Assembly (NCBI GenBank): GCA_013288305.1
Contig: JABDCD010000011.1
Coordinates: 1-33,658 of the forward strand
Length of the DNA: 33,658 bases
Direction: 5' to 3'
Origin: Alphaproteobacteria bacterium
Lineage (GTDB): Bacteria > Pseudomonadota > Alphaproteobacteria > Rickettsiales > SXRF01
Positions 7,786 to 17,070 of the stretch are shown here, piece by piece. The notes beneath the pieces are model-generated. The model saw only the letters and a program-made list of their open reading frames with translations, searched no databases and was not told the origin of the DNA. The translations under genes were made by a program, and so were the position numbers. Position 1 is the stretch's first letter. Every line of letters begins with the position of its first letter.

Positions 7786-8952
7786 ATGAAACGCCAATAT
7801 ATCAGACTGGGCTGGTGGTACGGTTGCGCCCTCCTCTATTTCTGGTTTTTTGCCGCGGCGGCACTCCACGCTTATCGCCACCCGTTCCTCAACTGGGACA
7901 TGGTCGCGTATATGGGCGTGGCGGAATCGTTCTCGGCCGGTGATCCGCAGAAAATCTATGATACCACCATGACGGAGGTCAGTCAGGTACGATCTCCGGA
8001 GTGGCACTACCAACGCCGTGGGGATATCCTCTCCAACCGTTCGGAGGCGTTTTACCAGCAATTGCCTTTTTACAGCGTCAAGCCCCTATACACCGGCGGC
8101 ATCTGGCTGTTACATGCGCTGGGCATGGCCATGCCGGAAGCGAGTTGGGTGTTATCCATTCTCGGATTCCTTGGTTTGGGTATGGTATGTTATCTTTTTG
8201 TACCCCGGGGGCTGGATGCGGGGATATGGTGGGGAACGGCAGGTTTATTTTGTGCGCTGGGCGCATGGTCCATGTCCGATGTCGCCAGGCTATCGACCCC
8301 CGATACGCTATGCATCGCCTTATCCGCCGCCGGTTATTGCTTATGGATATACCGGCGATCTTTTACCGGGTTTGCCGCCTGCTTCCTGCTGGCGCAACTG
8401 GCGCGTCCGGATATGCTGCTGCTGTCATCGGCTCTGGCTTTGGGCTTTATATTTTTTGCCAGCGGTTCTTACCGCATGAGCGCGCGTCAAGGATGCGGAT
8501 TCATTGCCATGACGATTATTCTTTATATGGCGGTTAATTACCTGGCCGGCAACTACGGTTGGAAGGTACTTTTTTTCTATAAGTTCATCAAGCATCTTTC
8601 CTATCCAGCCCATTTCGAACCGCATTTCGGCTGGGAGCAATATATAGGCATCGTCCGGCATGGAACCCTGCGCATTATGGCCAATGCGCGGCTGCAATTC
8701 CTCCTCGTCACTTCGCTGATGGCGGCCTTATGCCAATCGAGGGAAGAAAGGGGTTTTATCGGCATCCTGGCAGTAACCTGGCTTGCGTTTGCCGTGCGCT
8801 TCGCCCTGTTTCCGGCCTGGGGGGAAGACCGCTATTATTACCCTTATTATTTCATCATGCTGTATGCGATAGCCGAAGCGATCACGCCTTGCCTGTTGCA
8901 GTATTGGAAAATTGCTATTAATAGTGGTCGCCATGAGCAAAATCATCCATAA
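7786..8952 (+). CDS. Multi-pass membrane protein, possible GT-C-type glycosyltransferase
   Basis: 388 residues with about nine to ten hydrophobic segments. The first luminal/periplasmic loop carries NWDMVAYMG and a long soluble stretch ([26 protein letters not shown]). An acidic residue just after the first helix is the layout of GT-C fold enzymes that use polyprenyl-phosphate sugars, but I see no family-specific motif, so the function is a guess. Periplasmic-facing aromatic clusters ([10 protein letters not shown]) are notable. The gene overlaps pyrH by 20 bases and starts the long co-directional run. In many proteobacteria this slot holds rpsB-tsf. Confidence 0.8.
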   Translation: MKRQYIRLGWWYGCALLYFWFFAAAALHAYRHPFLNWDMVAYMGVAESFSAGDPQKIYDTTMTEVSQVRSPEWHYQRRGDILSNRSEAFYQQLPFYSVKPLYTGGIWLLHALGMAMPEASWVLSILGFLGLGMVCYLFVPRGLDAGIWWGTAGLFCALGAWSMSDVARLSTPDTLCIALSAAGYCLWIYRRSFTGFAACFLLAQLARPDMLLLSSALALGFIFFASGSYRMSARQGCGFIAMTIILYMAVNYLAGNYGWKVLFFYKFIKHLSYPAHFEPHFGWEQYIGIVRHGTLRIMANARLQFLLVTSLMAALCQSREERGFIGILAVTWLAFAVRFALFPAWGEDRYYYPYYFIMLYAIAEAITPCLLQYWKIAINSGRHEQNHP

Positions 8953-9682
8953 ACCCGCCTGCAAACCCCTCTACCGCCGCGTGTTGCTGAAAATTTCCGG
9001 CGAGGCACTGATGGGCAATGAAAAATACGGGCAGGATTATAAGACCATCGAGCGCATCTGCCGCGACATCAAGAGCGCCCTGGCCATCGGCGTCGAGCTG
9101 TGCCTCGTCGTCGGCGGCGGCAACATCTTCCGCGGCATCGACGGCGCCAATAGCGGCATGGAACGCGCCAGCGCCGATTACATGGGGATGCTGGCCACCG
9201 TGCTCAACGCCCTGGCCATCCAGAATACGCTGGAGCGCATGGGCGTCGATACACGCGTGTTATCGGCGATCAATATGATGCAGGTGTGCGAACCGTATGT
9301 CCGCCGCCGCGCCATGCGCCATATGGAGCGCGGCCGTGTCGTGATTTTCGCCGCCGGGACGGGCAACCCGTTTTTCACCACCGACACCGCCGCGGCGCTG
9401 CGCGCCAACGAAATGGGTTGCGATTTATTGATGAAAGGCACGCAGGTCGACGGCGTCTATTCCGCCGATCCGCGCAAGGACAAAAAGGCAAAACATTTCG
9501 ATACGCTGAGTTATCACGAAGTGCTGGTGCGCGACCTGAAAGTGATGGATCAATCGGCCATCTCGCTCGCCCGCGAAAACAAAATCCCGATCATGGTGTT
9601 TTCCATACATAATAAGGATTCCATCGCCCAGGCTGTATGCGGCAAGGGGAAGTTTACGGTGATTACAGACAAAAAGAGGTAG
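8933..9682 (+). CDS. pyrH: UMP kinase
   Basis: 249 residues, usual length. UMP kinase phosphorylates UMP to UDP as a GTP-activated, UTP-inhibited hexamer. The amino-acid-kinase motifs are present: [49 protein letters not shown]. The start at 8933 (MSKIIHKP) is chosen over an ATG seven codons upstream because it fits family length. It overlaps the end of the preceding membrane-protein gene by 20 bases. frr follows after three bases, the usual pyrH-frr pair. Confidence 0.97.
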   Translation: MSKIIHKPACKPLYRRVLLKISGEALMGNEKYGQDYKTIERICRDIKSALAIGVELCLVVGGGNIFRGIDGANSGMERASADYMGMLATVLNALAIQNTLERMGVDTRVLSAINMMQVCEPYVRRRAMRHMERGRVVIFAAGTGNPFFTTDTAAALRANEMGCDLLMKGTQVDGVYSADPRKDKKAKHFDTLSYHEVLVRDLKVMDQSAISLARENKIPIMVFSIHNKDSIAQAVCGKGKFTVITDKKR

Positions 9683-9685
9683 CTT

Positions 9686-10237
9686 ATGACCGCTGACATC
9701 AATGAACTGCGCCGCCGCATGGATGGGGCGCTGCAATCGCTGCACAAGGAATTCGGAGGGTTGCGCACCGGCCGCGCCAATGCTTCGCTGCTCGACAACA
9801 TCCAGGTCGAGGCGTATGGCAGCATGATGCCGCTCAACCAGGTGTCCACCGTCAGCGTGCCGGAGCCGCGGCTGCTGTCGGTGCAGGTGTGGGACAAGGG
9901 GCTGGTCAAATCGGTCGAGAAGGCGATCAATGCCGCCGGGCTGGGCGTCAACGCCGTGGCCGACGGGCAGCTAGTGCGCGTGCCGATTCCGGGGCTGTCG
10001 CAGGAGCGTCGCGTCGAGCTGGGCAAGGTCGCCAAGAAATACGCCGAGGAGGGCAAAGTCGCCGTGCGCAACGTCCGCCGCGACGGCATGGAAGCGCTCA
10101 AGAAAATGGAAAAAGACGGCGATATCTCCAAAGACGAGCACAAAAAACGCGAGGGCGACATCCAGAAACTCACCGACGAACTCATCAAGAAGATTGATGA
10201 TGCGCTGGCGGTGAAGGAGAAAGAGATTCTGGGTTAG
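9686..10237 (+). CDS. frr: Ribosome recycling factor
   Basis: 183 residues, family-typical. With EF-G it splits the post-termination ribosome. Recognisable are the [21 protein letters not shown] segment near the N-terminus, the hinge region with [14 protein letters not shown], and the helical [24 protein letters not shown] segment at the C-terminus. The ATG is preceded by AGGTAGCTT, a weak Shine-Dalgarno. Its stop codon (10235-10237) is part of the first heptamers of a G-rich repeat, so the repeat begins within the gene. Confidence 0.97.
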   Translation: MTADINELRRRMDGALQSLHKEFGGLRTGRANASLLDNIQVEAYGSMMPLNQVSTVSVPEPRLLSVQVWDKGLVKSVEKAINAAGLGVNAVADGQLVRVPIPGLSQERRVELGKVAKKYAEEGKVAVRNVRRDGMEALKKMEKDGDISKDEHKKREGDIQKLTDELIKKIDDALAVKEKEILG

Positions 10238-10331
10238 GGGTTAGGGTTTAGGGTATAGGGTTTAGTGAAAACAGTAGTAGAGATATGCAACCTAACCTTC
10301 ACTATCCCCTATCCCCTATCCCCTATACCCC
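10231..10331. repeat. Telomere-like heptamer array with complementary C-rich arm around the uppS start
   Basis: The G-rich arm (10231-10265) is five heptamers of the GGGTTAG/GGTTTAG/GGTATAG type with five G3-4 tracts. The C-rich arm has four CCCC tracts (10306, 10313, 10320, 10328). The arms pair through GGGTATAGGG (10251-10260) with 10321-10330 and TAGTGAA (10263-10269) with 10298-10304, leaving the uppS ATG in the loop. Confidence 0.8.
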
Positions 10332-11019
10332 GCCACGGCACGTGGCGATCATCATGGACGGCAACGGCCGCTGGGCGAAGTCGCGCGGGCTGCCGCGCAC
10401 GGCGGGGCATAAGAAAGGCGCCGATACGCTGCGCAGTACGCTCAACGCCTGCCGCGACGCCGGGGTAAAATACCTCACCATTTATGCGTTTTCCTCGGAA
10501 AACTGGAAGCGCCCGAGCGATGAAATTTCTGACCTGATGCAACTGTTGCGCCATTACCTCCAAAAGGAACTCGACACGCTGCATGAGAATAAGGTGCGGC
10601 TGCGCTTCATCGGCGATCTGTCGCAACTCGACAAGGATATTCGCGCCAGCATCGACGATGCCATGGAGATGACGGCGCGCAACGGCGCGTTCAATCTCAC
10701 CGTGGCGCTGTCCTACGGCAGCCGCCAGGAAATCGTGCGCGCCGTGCGCCGCATCGTGGAAAAAGGCGTGGCGGCTTCGGATATCACCGAAGAAACGCTG
10801 GCCGAAGCGCTCGATACCGCCGAACTGCCGGAACCGGATTTGCTGATACGCACCGGCGGCGAGCAGCGCCTGAGTAATTTTTTATTGTGGCAGGCAGCCT
10901 ATACCGAGTTTTATTTTACGGATATATTGTGGCCGGATTTCGATACGAAACATTTTACGGAAGCCCTGCAGGATTATGCCGGGCGGGAAAGGCGATATGG
11001 AACCACAGGAGAAGAGTGA
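10285..11019 (+). CDS. uppS: Isoprenyl transferase (undecaprenyl diphosphate synthase)
   Basis: 244 residues. It condenses eight isopentenyl units onto FPP to make the C55 lipid carrier used for peptidoglycan and O-antigen. HVAIIMDGNGRWAKSRGLPRTAGH carries the catalytic Asp25 and phosphate-binding loop. SSENWKRP and LLIRTGGEQRLSNFLLWQAAYTEFYFTD are also characteristic. The first ~17 residues (MQPNLHYPLSPIPYTPP) are encoded by the C-rich repeat arm and are not conserved, so the native start may have been replaced by repeat expansion. There is no strong Shine-Dalgarno before the ATG. cdsA overlaps by 23 bases. Confidence 0.95.
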   Translation: MQPNLHYPLSPIPYTPPRHVAIIMDGNGRWAKSRGLPRTAGHKKGADTLRSTLNACRDAGVKYLTIYAFSSENWKRPSDEISDLMQLLRHYLQKELDTLHENKVRLRFIGDLSQLDKDIRASIDDAMEMTARNGAFNLTVALSYGSRQEIVRAVRRIVEKGVAASDITEETLAEALDTAELPEPDLLIRTGGEQRLSNFLLWQAAYTEFYFTDILWPDFDTKHFTEALQDYAGRERRYGTTGEE

Positions 11020-11698
11020 CGAGGCGATGTCGCGCTGGGAAGGCCTGCAAACACGCGCCATGTACGGCGCGGCGCTGGCCGTGCCGGTATTGGCGGCGTT
11101 GTGGCTGGGCGGATGGCTGTTTACCCTGCTGGTGATGATCGCCGTCATGATCATGATCAAGGAATGGAACGGCCTGACCGAGAACGACAACCGGCTGTGG
11201 CGCGCCGCCGGGCTGGCTTATGTGTCCATTCCCTGCGCGTCGCTGATCTGGCTGCGCGACGCACGGCTGGAAAGCGACGCCTATGCCGGCGCGAAGCTGG
11301 TGCTTTTTCTCCTGCTGGTGGTATGGGCGACCGACATCGGCGCTTATTTCGCCGGGCGCAAAATCGGCGGGCCGAAGCTGGCGCCCTTCATCAGCCCTAA
11401 CAAAACCTGGGCCGGGCTGGGCGGCGGCATCGTCAGCGCCGCGGTGGTCGGCGGATTCAGCGCGTCCTTTACGCCCTACCCGCCGTCGTTCATCGCCTGC
11501 ATGGAGACGGGAATGCTGCTTGCCATCATCGCGCAGGGCGGCGATTTGTTTGAATCCTGGCTGAAGCGCCGCATCGGCGCCAAGGACAGCGGCGATCTCA
11601 TCCCCGGCCACGGCGGCCTGCTCGACCGCGTCGACGGGCTGATTTTCACCGCGCCGATTTTCGCCTGGCTGGTGTATGTTTCAGGCAGCGCCATATGA
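10997..11698 (+). CDS. cdsA: Phosphatidate cytidylyltransferase (CDP-diacylglycerol synthase)
   Basis: 233 residues from the ATG at 10997, chosen because GGGAAAGG lies just upstream. An ATG at 10976 would overlap uppS more and one at 11027 would shorten it. It makes CDP-diacylglycerol from phosphatidate and CTP in the inner membrane. The PROSITE-type signature is complete near the C-terminus (SWLKRRIGAKDSGDLIPGHG followed by GLLDRVD). Upstream, the ATDIGAYFAGRKIGG segment is also typical. It is shorter than the ~280-residue E. coli enzyme, mostly at the N-terminus, with about six to seven membrane helices. It is coupled to dxr by an ATGA overlap. Confidence 0.95.
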   Translation: MEPQEKSDEAMSRWEGLQTRAMYGAALAVPVLAALWLGGWLFTLLVMIAVMIMIKEWNGLTENDNRLWRAAGLAYVSIPCASLIWLRDARLESDAYAGAKLVLFLLLVVWATDIGAYFAGRKIGGPKLAPFISPNKTWAGLGGGIVSAAVVGGFSASFTPYPPSFIACMETGMLLAIIAQGGDLFESWLKRRIGAKDSGDLIPGHGGLLDRVDGLIFTAPIFAWLVYVSGSAI

Positions 11699-12876
11699 AC
11701 ATAAAATCCCGCGTTGTCCCCATACCGGCGGCGCAAAAAAAATCCATTACGCTGCTGGGCGCGACCGGCACCATCGGCCAGAATACGCTCAAGATCATCG
11801 CGGCGCACCCCAACCGTTTTGACATCATGGCGTTGACCGCCGGTGACAACGTCGCGCTGCTGGCCGAGCAGGCCAAAAAATTCCGTCCCAAACGCGCCGT
11901 CATCGCCAACGCGGCGCTGTACGGCGAGCTGAAGGAGTTACTGCAAGGCAGCGGCATTGAAGCCGCCGCCGGGGAGGACGCGGTGTGCGAGGCCGCCGCC
12001 ATGCCGTCGGACCTGGTCATGTCGGCCATTGTCGGGGCGGCGGGATTGAAACCGACGCTGGCCGCCATCCGTAGCGGCGCAACATTGGCGCTGGCCAACA
12101 AGGAATGCCTGGTCTCCGCCGGGGTGGTGATGACCAGGGAAATCAGGAAGTACGGCACGACGCTGATTCCCGTCGATTCCGAGCATAACGCCATTTTTCA
12201 ATTGTTCGATTTCCATCACCCTGAATGCGTCGAAAGCGTGACCATCACCGCGTCCGGCGGGCCGTTCCGCGACTGGACACTGGAGCAAATGCGGGGAGCA
12301 ACGCCGCAGCAGGCGGTGAAGCATCCCAACTGGAACATGGGCGCGAAAATCTCGGTCGATTCGGCGACGTTGATGAATAAAGGGCTGGAGCTGATCGAAG
12401 CCTATTATCTTTTTCCGTTCACGCCCGAGCAATTGCAGGTGCTGATTCACCCGCAATCCATCGTGCATTGCCTGGTGCAGATGATTGACGGCTCGGTGCT
12501 GGCGCAGATGAGCCTGCCCGACATGTGCACGCCGATCGCCCACGCGCTGGCCTGGCCGGAACGCATAGCCGCACCGGTTAAGAAGCTCGATCTCGGCGCT
12601 ATTGGAAGCTTGCAGTTCGAGCCGCCCGATACGGGGCGCTTCCCCGCGCTGCGCATCGCCCGTGACGCGCTGGTGGCGGGAGGCAACGCGCCCACCGTGC
12701 TCAACGCCGCCAACGAAATCGCGGTGCAGCGGTTCCTGAAAGGCGAGATCGGGTTTCTCGACATCGCCAAAATGGTTGAAAAAACCCTGGAAAACGTGGA
12801 TAATACGGTATTGGAAACCATCGACGACGTGCTGGAATGCGATAAGGCGGCGCGGCAATTCGCAGGGAACATATAA
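11695..12876 (+). CDS. dxr: 1-deoxy-D-xylulose 5-phosphate reductoisomerase
   Basis: 393 residues, usual length. Committed step of the MEP isoprenoid pathway, feeding IPP to UppS two genes upstream. The NADPH-binding LGATGTIGQNTL, metal-binding PVDSEHNAIFQ, ITASGGPFRDW, and the substrate loop HPNWNMGAKISVDSATLMNKGLELIEA are all intact. This is the fosmidomycin target. The start overlaps the cdsA stop (ATGA). The extreme N-terminus (MNIKSRVVPIPAAQKK) precedes the first beta strand and is somewhat longer than usual. Confidence 0.97.
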   Translation: MNIKSRVVPIPAAQKKSITLLGATGTIGQNTLKIIAAHPNRFDIMALTAGDNVALLAEQAKKFRPKRAVIANAALYGELKELLQGSGIEAAAGEDAVCEAAAMPSDLVMSAIVGAAGLKPTLAAIRSGATLALANKECLVSAGVVMTREIRKYGTTLIPVDSEHNAIFQLFDFHHPECVESVTITASGGPFRDWTLEQMRGATPQQAVKHPNWNMGAKISVDSATLMNKGLELIEAYYLFPFTPEQLQVLIHPQSIVHCLVQMIDGSVLAQMSLPDMCTPIAHALAWPERIAAPVKKLDLGAIGSLQFEPPDTGRFPALRIARDALVAGGNAPTVLNAANEIAVQRFLKGEIGFLDIAKMVEKTLENVDNTVLETIDDVLECDKAARQFAGNI

Positions 12877-12880
12877 TCAC

Positions 12881-14014
12881 ATGGACATCGCCTTACACTT
12901 CCTCCACACACTCTGGTCATTTTTCATCGTCCTGTCCGTCATCGTATTCATTCATGAATTCGGGCATTATCTGGTTGCCAAATGGTGCGGCGTGAAAATC
13001 GTCGCTTTTTCGATCGGCTTCGGAAAAGAACTCATCGGCTGGAACGATAAGTCCGGCACACGCTGGAAAATTTCGCTGCTGCCGCTGGGCGGCTACGTCA
13101 AGATGTTCGGCGACGCCTCCTCGGCAAGCACCGCCGATGCCGAAGCCCTCACGCGCATGAGCGAAGCCGAGCGCGCCGTGACTTTTCATTATAAATCGCT
13201 GCCCAGGAAAGCCGCCATCGTCGTCGCCGGGCCGCTGGCCAATTTTATCCTGACCATCGCTATTTTCGCCTTCTTCATCATGACTACCGGGCTGCCGTCG
13301 GCCGATCCCATCGTAGGCCAGGTGCTGCCGGATTCGCCAGCACAGGCGGCGGGGCTCAAATCGGGCGACCGTATCCTGCAGATCAATGAGGATAAAGTCT
13401 CCAGCTTCAACGATATTCCCTACCTTATCTCGACCAATCTCGGCACGCCGATCGTGCTGCTGGTCGAACGCGCCGACAAGGACATCACCATGACCATCAC
13501 GCCCAGGGAAGTCGAGGACGATGACGGGCTGGGCAACAAGATCAAGCATCCGCTCATCGGCATCAAGAGCGCCGAAATCAAATACCATGATGTCGGTCCG
13601 GTGCGCGCGCTCAGCGAGTCGGTGCGGCGGACGTATATGTTGTGCGCAACGACGCTTAAGGTCGTCGGCCAGATGATTACCGGCAAGCGCGGTGCGGGCG
13701 ACCTCAAGGGGCCGCTGGGTATCGCCCAATTGTCGGGACAGGCCACTGGCAAGGATTTTCACACGGCGCTGTGGCTAATTGCCATGCTGTCGGCCAATCT
13801 TGGGCTGGTGAATTTATTTCCGATCCCGCTGCTCGACGGCGGCCATCTTGCTTATTATGCCGTGGAAGCACTTCGCCGTCGTCCATTATCTCAACAAATA
13901 CAAGAATACGGTTTCAGGATTGGCTTCGTCATTCTGTTTAGTCTTATGGCGTTCACACTAATGAACGATATATCAACATCCCCAGCAATAATTTATCTGC
14001 GCAAGCTGTTCTAA
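12881..14014 (+). CDS. rseP: RseP-type site-2 zinc metalloprotease
   Basis: 377 residues from the ATG at 12881; an upstream in-frame ATG lies inside dxr. HEFGH (His25, Glu26, His29) is the zinc and catalytic motif in the first helix, and NLFPIPLLDGGHL supplies the third ligand Asp. One PDZ domain is readable (VGQVLPDSPAQAAGLKSGDRILQINEDKV); E. coli RseP has two, and the alphaproteobacterial form commonly has one. It cleaves transmembrane anti-sigma factors and signal-peptide remnants in the inner membrane. Position between dxr and bamA is the standard order. The intergenic gap to bamA (122 bases) holds two structured repeats. Confidence 0.95.
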   Translation: MDIALHFLHTLWSFFIVLSVIVFIHEFGHYLVAKWCGVKIVAFSIGFGKELIGWNDKSGTRWKISLLPLGGYVKMFGDASSASTADAEALTRMSEAERAVTFHYKSLPRKAAIVVAGPLANFILTIAIFAFFIMTTGLPSADPIVGQVLPDSPAQAAGLKSGDRILQINEDKVSSFNDIPYLISTNLGTPIVLLVERADKDITMTITPREVEDDDGLGNKIKHPLIGIKSAEIKYHDVGPVRALSESVRRTYMLCATTLKVVGQMITGKRGAGDLKGPLGIAQLSGQATGKDFHTALWLIAMLSANLGLVNLFPIPLLDGGHLAYYAVEALRRRPLSQQIQEYGFRIGFVILFSLMAFTLMNDISTSPAIIYLRKLF

Positions 14015-14019
14015 ACATT

Positions 14020-14086
14020 GTCACCCCGCACTTGTTGCGGGGTCTTCCGCAAATAGATGGAGATGCCGCAACGAGTGCGGCATGAC
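14020..14086. repeat. Two related hairpins in inverted orientation between rseP and bamA
   Basis: Hairpin 1: ACCCCGCA (14023-14030), 5-base loop, TGCGGGGT (14036-14043). Hairpin 2: ATGCCGCA (14063-14070), 5-base loop, TGCGGCAT (14076-14083). The second is close to the reverse complement of the first, and where they differ both sides of the stem have changed together. Confidence 0.8.
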
Positions 14087-14136
14087 AAACGATTTCCACT
14101 TGATTTAACTCCCCTTTTGCCGCATGACTACTAGCC

Positions 14137-16434
14137 ATGAAAATGCGCGGCTATATCTTTCTTTCCGCCCTGTGCAGCTTTGCGCTGGCCGGGGCGCCTG
14201 CCCTCGCAGCGGCGCCGCAGGCCGGGCAGGCCGTTTCCGGGGGGGTCATCGGCGGCATTGCGGTCGAGGGCAACCAACGCATCGAAAGCGCCACGGTACT
14301 GTCCTACCTGGGCCTCAAACCGGGCGACAAGTTCAGCCAGGACGACATCGACGCCGGCCTTAAAAATCTTTTCGCCACCGGCTTTTTCGCCGATGTCCAA
14401 CTGCTGCGCCAGGGCAATACGCTCCTGGTGCGCGTCGTCGAGAATCCGATCATCAGCAAGGTGGCGTTCGAAGGAAACGATAAAATCGAAACCAAGGACC
14501 TCGAAAAGGAAGTCGAGTTGAAGCCGCGCTCCATCTTCTCGCAGGACAAGGTAGCCAGCGACGTCAAGCGCATCCTCGACATTTACCGCCGCAGCGGCCG
14601 CTACAATGCCGCCGTCGAGCCGAAAATCATCAAAGAGGATCAGAACCGCGTCGACCTCGTCTATGAAATCACCGAAGGCCCCACCGCCAAAGTCGCCAAG
14701 ATCAGCTTCATCGGCAACGATCATTTCGACGGCGATACGCTGCGCAAGACGCTGCGCACCGAGGAAACGCGCTGGTATAAATTCCTCACCGACAACGACA
14801 AGTTCGATCCCGACCGGCTGCAGTTCGACCAGGAACTGCTGCGCCGTTTCTATGCCAACGAAGGCTATGCCGATTTCCAGGTCAAATCGGCCAATGCCGA
14901 ATTGTCGCCCAACCGGGACGCTTTCTACCTGACTTTCGTCGTCGAGGAAGGGCCGCAATATACCTTCGGCGAGGTCAAAGTCGTCAATGAACTGCAGGGC
15001 AAGGACAAGCCGGATTTAGACAAGGTCGTCACCACCAAAACCGGCAAGACCTATGACGGTAGCAAGGTCGAGGACAGCGTCGACGCCATGACCAAGGAAC
15101 TCGGCAATTACGGCTATGCGTTCGTCGACATCCAGCCCAGGCTGGAGCGCGACAAGGAAAAGAAAATCGCCACCCTGACCTACGTTATCAAGCCCGGCCC
15201 CCGGGTGTATGTCGAGCGCATCAACATCACCGGCAACGTGCGCACGCTCGACGAGGTCATCCGCCGCGAGTTCCGCCTGAACGAAGGCGATCCCTATAAC
15301 GCGGCGCTGCTGCAGCGCACCGAGCAGCGCCTCAACAATCTCGGCTTCTTCGAGAAGGTGAACATCAAGGACGAGCCGGGCAGCGCGCCGGACAAAACCG
15401 TCATCAATGTCGACGTCAAGGAAAAATCCACCGGCGAAATCAACCTCGGCGCCGGCTATTCGACCACCGACGGCGCGCTCGGCAATCTCGGCATCAAGGA
15501 GTCCAACCTGATGGGCACCGGCCAGGAACTGAAAGCCAATTTCGTGCTGGCGTCGTTGCGCCGGGATGCCGAACTCAGCTTCACCAACCCGTATTTCATG
15601 GACCGCGAGGTGGCGGCCGGTTTCGATATTTTCAAGACCTATGAGGATTTCAGCAGTGAAAGCTCCTACATCAGCAATATCGAGGGCGTGACGCTGCGCG
15701 GCAGCTATTCCCTGCAGGAAAAACTGCAGCACACCGTGTATTACACCGTCCACCGCAACACCATCAGCGACGTGCCGAGCACGGCGTCGATCTACATCCA
15801 GGAGCAGGCCGGCACCAACACCACTTCCGCCGTCGGGCAGACGCTGGCCTACGACCAGCGCGACAACAAGCAAAGTCCCACCAAGGGTTATTTCGCCAGC
15901 ATCACCCAGGAAGCGGCCGGGCTGGGCGGCACCGACAAATATTTGAAGCATGAAGTGAAGACGAGTTATTATTACCCCATCGCCCCCAAATGGATCATGA
16001 GCGTGCTCGGCTCCGGCGGTTATATTTACGGGTTCAATGGCCAGAACATTCGCATCACCAACCGCTTCTTTCTGGGCGGCAACAGTTTCCGCGGATTCCA
16101 AGAAGCCGGCGTCGGCCCGCACGACATCACCACGCTCGACGCGCTGGGTGGCAACGAATATTACGAAGGCACGGCGGAACTGCGCTTCCCCGTCGGCCTG
16201 CCCGACGAGCTGGGCGTATCGGGCGCGCTGTTCACCGATGCGGGCAGCCTGTGGCACACCGACGATTCCGGCCCGAATGTGGCCGACAGCAACGCCCTGC
16301 GCCTTTCCACCGGCGTCAGCGTGCTGTGGACGTCGCCCTTCGGCCCCATACGCATCGACTTCGCCCATGCCGTGCTCAAGCAATCGGAAGACCGCACGCA
16401 GCTGATCAATTTCAGCTTCGGCACACGATTTTAA
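14137..16434 (+). CDS. bamA: Outer membrane protein assembly factor BamA
   Basis: 765 residues, usual length. Signal peptide MKMRGYIFLSALCSFALAGAPALA. Five POTRA domains fill roughly residues 35-420; starts such as GIAVEGNQRIESATV, KVAFEGNDKIETKDL, KISFIGNDHFDGDTL and RINITGNVRTLDEVI are visible. The Omp85 16-strand barrel follows from about 430, with the lid-loop motif FRGFQEAG and a closing C-terminal Phe (FSFGTRF). It inserts beta-barrel proteins into the outer membrane. It heads the bamA-skp-lpxD-fabZ set. Confidence 0.98.
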   Translation: MKMRGYIFLSALCSFALAGAPALAAAPQAGQAVSGGVIGGIAVEGNQRIESATVLSYLGLKPGDKFSQDDIDAGLKNLFATGFFADVQLLRQGNTLLVRVVENPIISKVAFEGNDKIETKDLEKEVELKPRSIFSQDKVASDVKRILDIYRRSGRYNAAVEPKIIKEDQNRVDLVYEITEGPTAKVAKISFIGNDHFDGDTLRKTLRTEETRWYKFLTDNDKFDPDRLQFDQELLRRFYANEGYADFQVKSANAELSPNRDAFYLTFVVEEGPQYTFGEVKVVNELQGKDKPDLDKVVTTKTGKTYDGSKVEDSVDAMTKELGNYGYAFVDIQPRLERDKEKKIATLTYVIKPGPRVYVERINITGNVRTLDEVIRREFRLNEGDPYNAALLQRTEQRLNNLGFFEKVNIKDEPGSAPDKTVINVDVKEKSTGEINLGAGYSTTDGALGNLGIKESNLMGTGQELKANFVLASLRRDAELSFTNPYFMDREVAAGFDIFKTYEDFSSESSYISNIEGVTLRGSYSLQEKLQHTVYYTVHRNTISDVPSTASIYIQEQAGTNTTSAVGQTLAYDQRDNKQSPTKGYFASITQEAAGLGGTDKYLKHEVKTSYYYPIAPKWIMSVLGSGGYIYGFNGQNIRITNRFFLGGNSFRGFQEAGVGPHDITTLDALGGNEYYEGTAELRFPVGLPDELGVSGALFTDAGSLWHTDDSGPNVADSNALRLSTGVSVLWTSPFGPIRIDFAHAVLKQSEDRTQLINFSFGTRF

Positions 16435-16464
16435 TGTAACCCCTCAACCAAAAGGATAAATGTT

Positions 16465-17043
16465 ATGAAACTACTTCGCCTTCCCCTCCTCGCCGCCGTT
16501 GCCATGCTGGCCACCGCGCCCGCCGCGCTGGCCGACGCTCCGCTCATCGCCACCGTCAACATCCAACAGATCATGCGCGATTCGACGGCGGCGCAGAATG
16601 TGCGCGAGCAGCTGGACAGCAAACAAAAAGCCTTCCAGGCCGAGATCACCAAGAAGCAGGATCAGCTGCAGAAGGAAAAAGCCGAGCTGGACAAGAAGCA
16701 CAGCGTATTGTCCAAGGACGCGTTCGAGGAAAAGGCGCGCGCCTTCAGCAACAAGGTGACCGCTGTGCAGAAGGAAGTGCAGTCCAAGAAATCCCTGCTC
16801 GATAACGCCTTCTCGCGCTCGCTGGGGGATATCCAGAAAGTGGTCACCGACAGCATCGCCGACCTCGCCAAGGAAAAAGGCTTCCAAGTCGCCATCCCGA
16901 CGTCGGAGGTGCTGTACGGCGATCCCAAGCTCGACATCTCGGATGAGGTGCTGAAGCGCCTCAACCAGAAACTGCCGAAGCTGGACGTCAAGTTCGACGC
17001 CGCCGCGGATGCCAAGTCCGACGCCAAGCCGGACAAGGAATAA
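16465..17043 (+). CDS. skp: OmpH/Skp-family periplasmic chaperone
   Basis: 192 residues. Signal peptide (MKLLRLPLLAAVAMLATAPAALA) followed by the family start IATVNIQQIMRDSTAAQNVREQL, a long Lys/Glu-rich coiled-coil (residues about 55-125), and a C-terminal strand segment (FQVAIPTSEVLYGDPKLDISDEVLKRLNQKLP). Skp trimers shield unfolded outer membrane proteins on their way to BamA, encoded 30 bases upstream. A good Shine-Dalgarno (AAAAGGATA) precedes the ATG. The acidic/basic tail (DAKSDAKPDKE) is variable in the family. Confidence 0.94.
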   Translation: MKLLRLPLLAAVAMLATAPAALADAPLIATVNIQQIMRDSTAAQNVREQLDSKQKAFQAEITKKQDQLQKEKAELDKKHSVLSKDAFEEKARAFSNKVTAVQKEVQSKKSLLDNAFSRSLGDIQKVVTDSIADLAKEKGFQVAIPTSEVLYGDPKLDISDEVLKRLNQKLPKLDVKFDAAADAKSDAKPDKE

Positions 17044-17070
17044 CGGCTTCCTCATGACGGAAATTCCCGC

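Noticed and set aside
10231-10265. True telomere or linear-replicon end
   Set aside because: Internal to an operon with genes continuing on both sides; only five imperfect heptamers.
15016-16383. 455-residue minus-strand frame inside bamA
   Set aside because: Shadow of the GC-rich bamA gene, whose plus-strand frame has full POTRA and barrel motifs.
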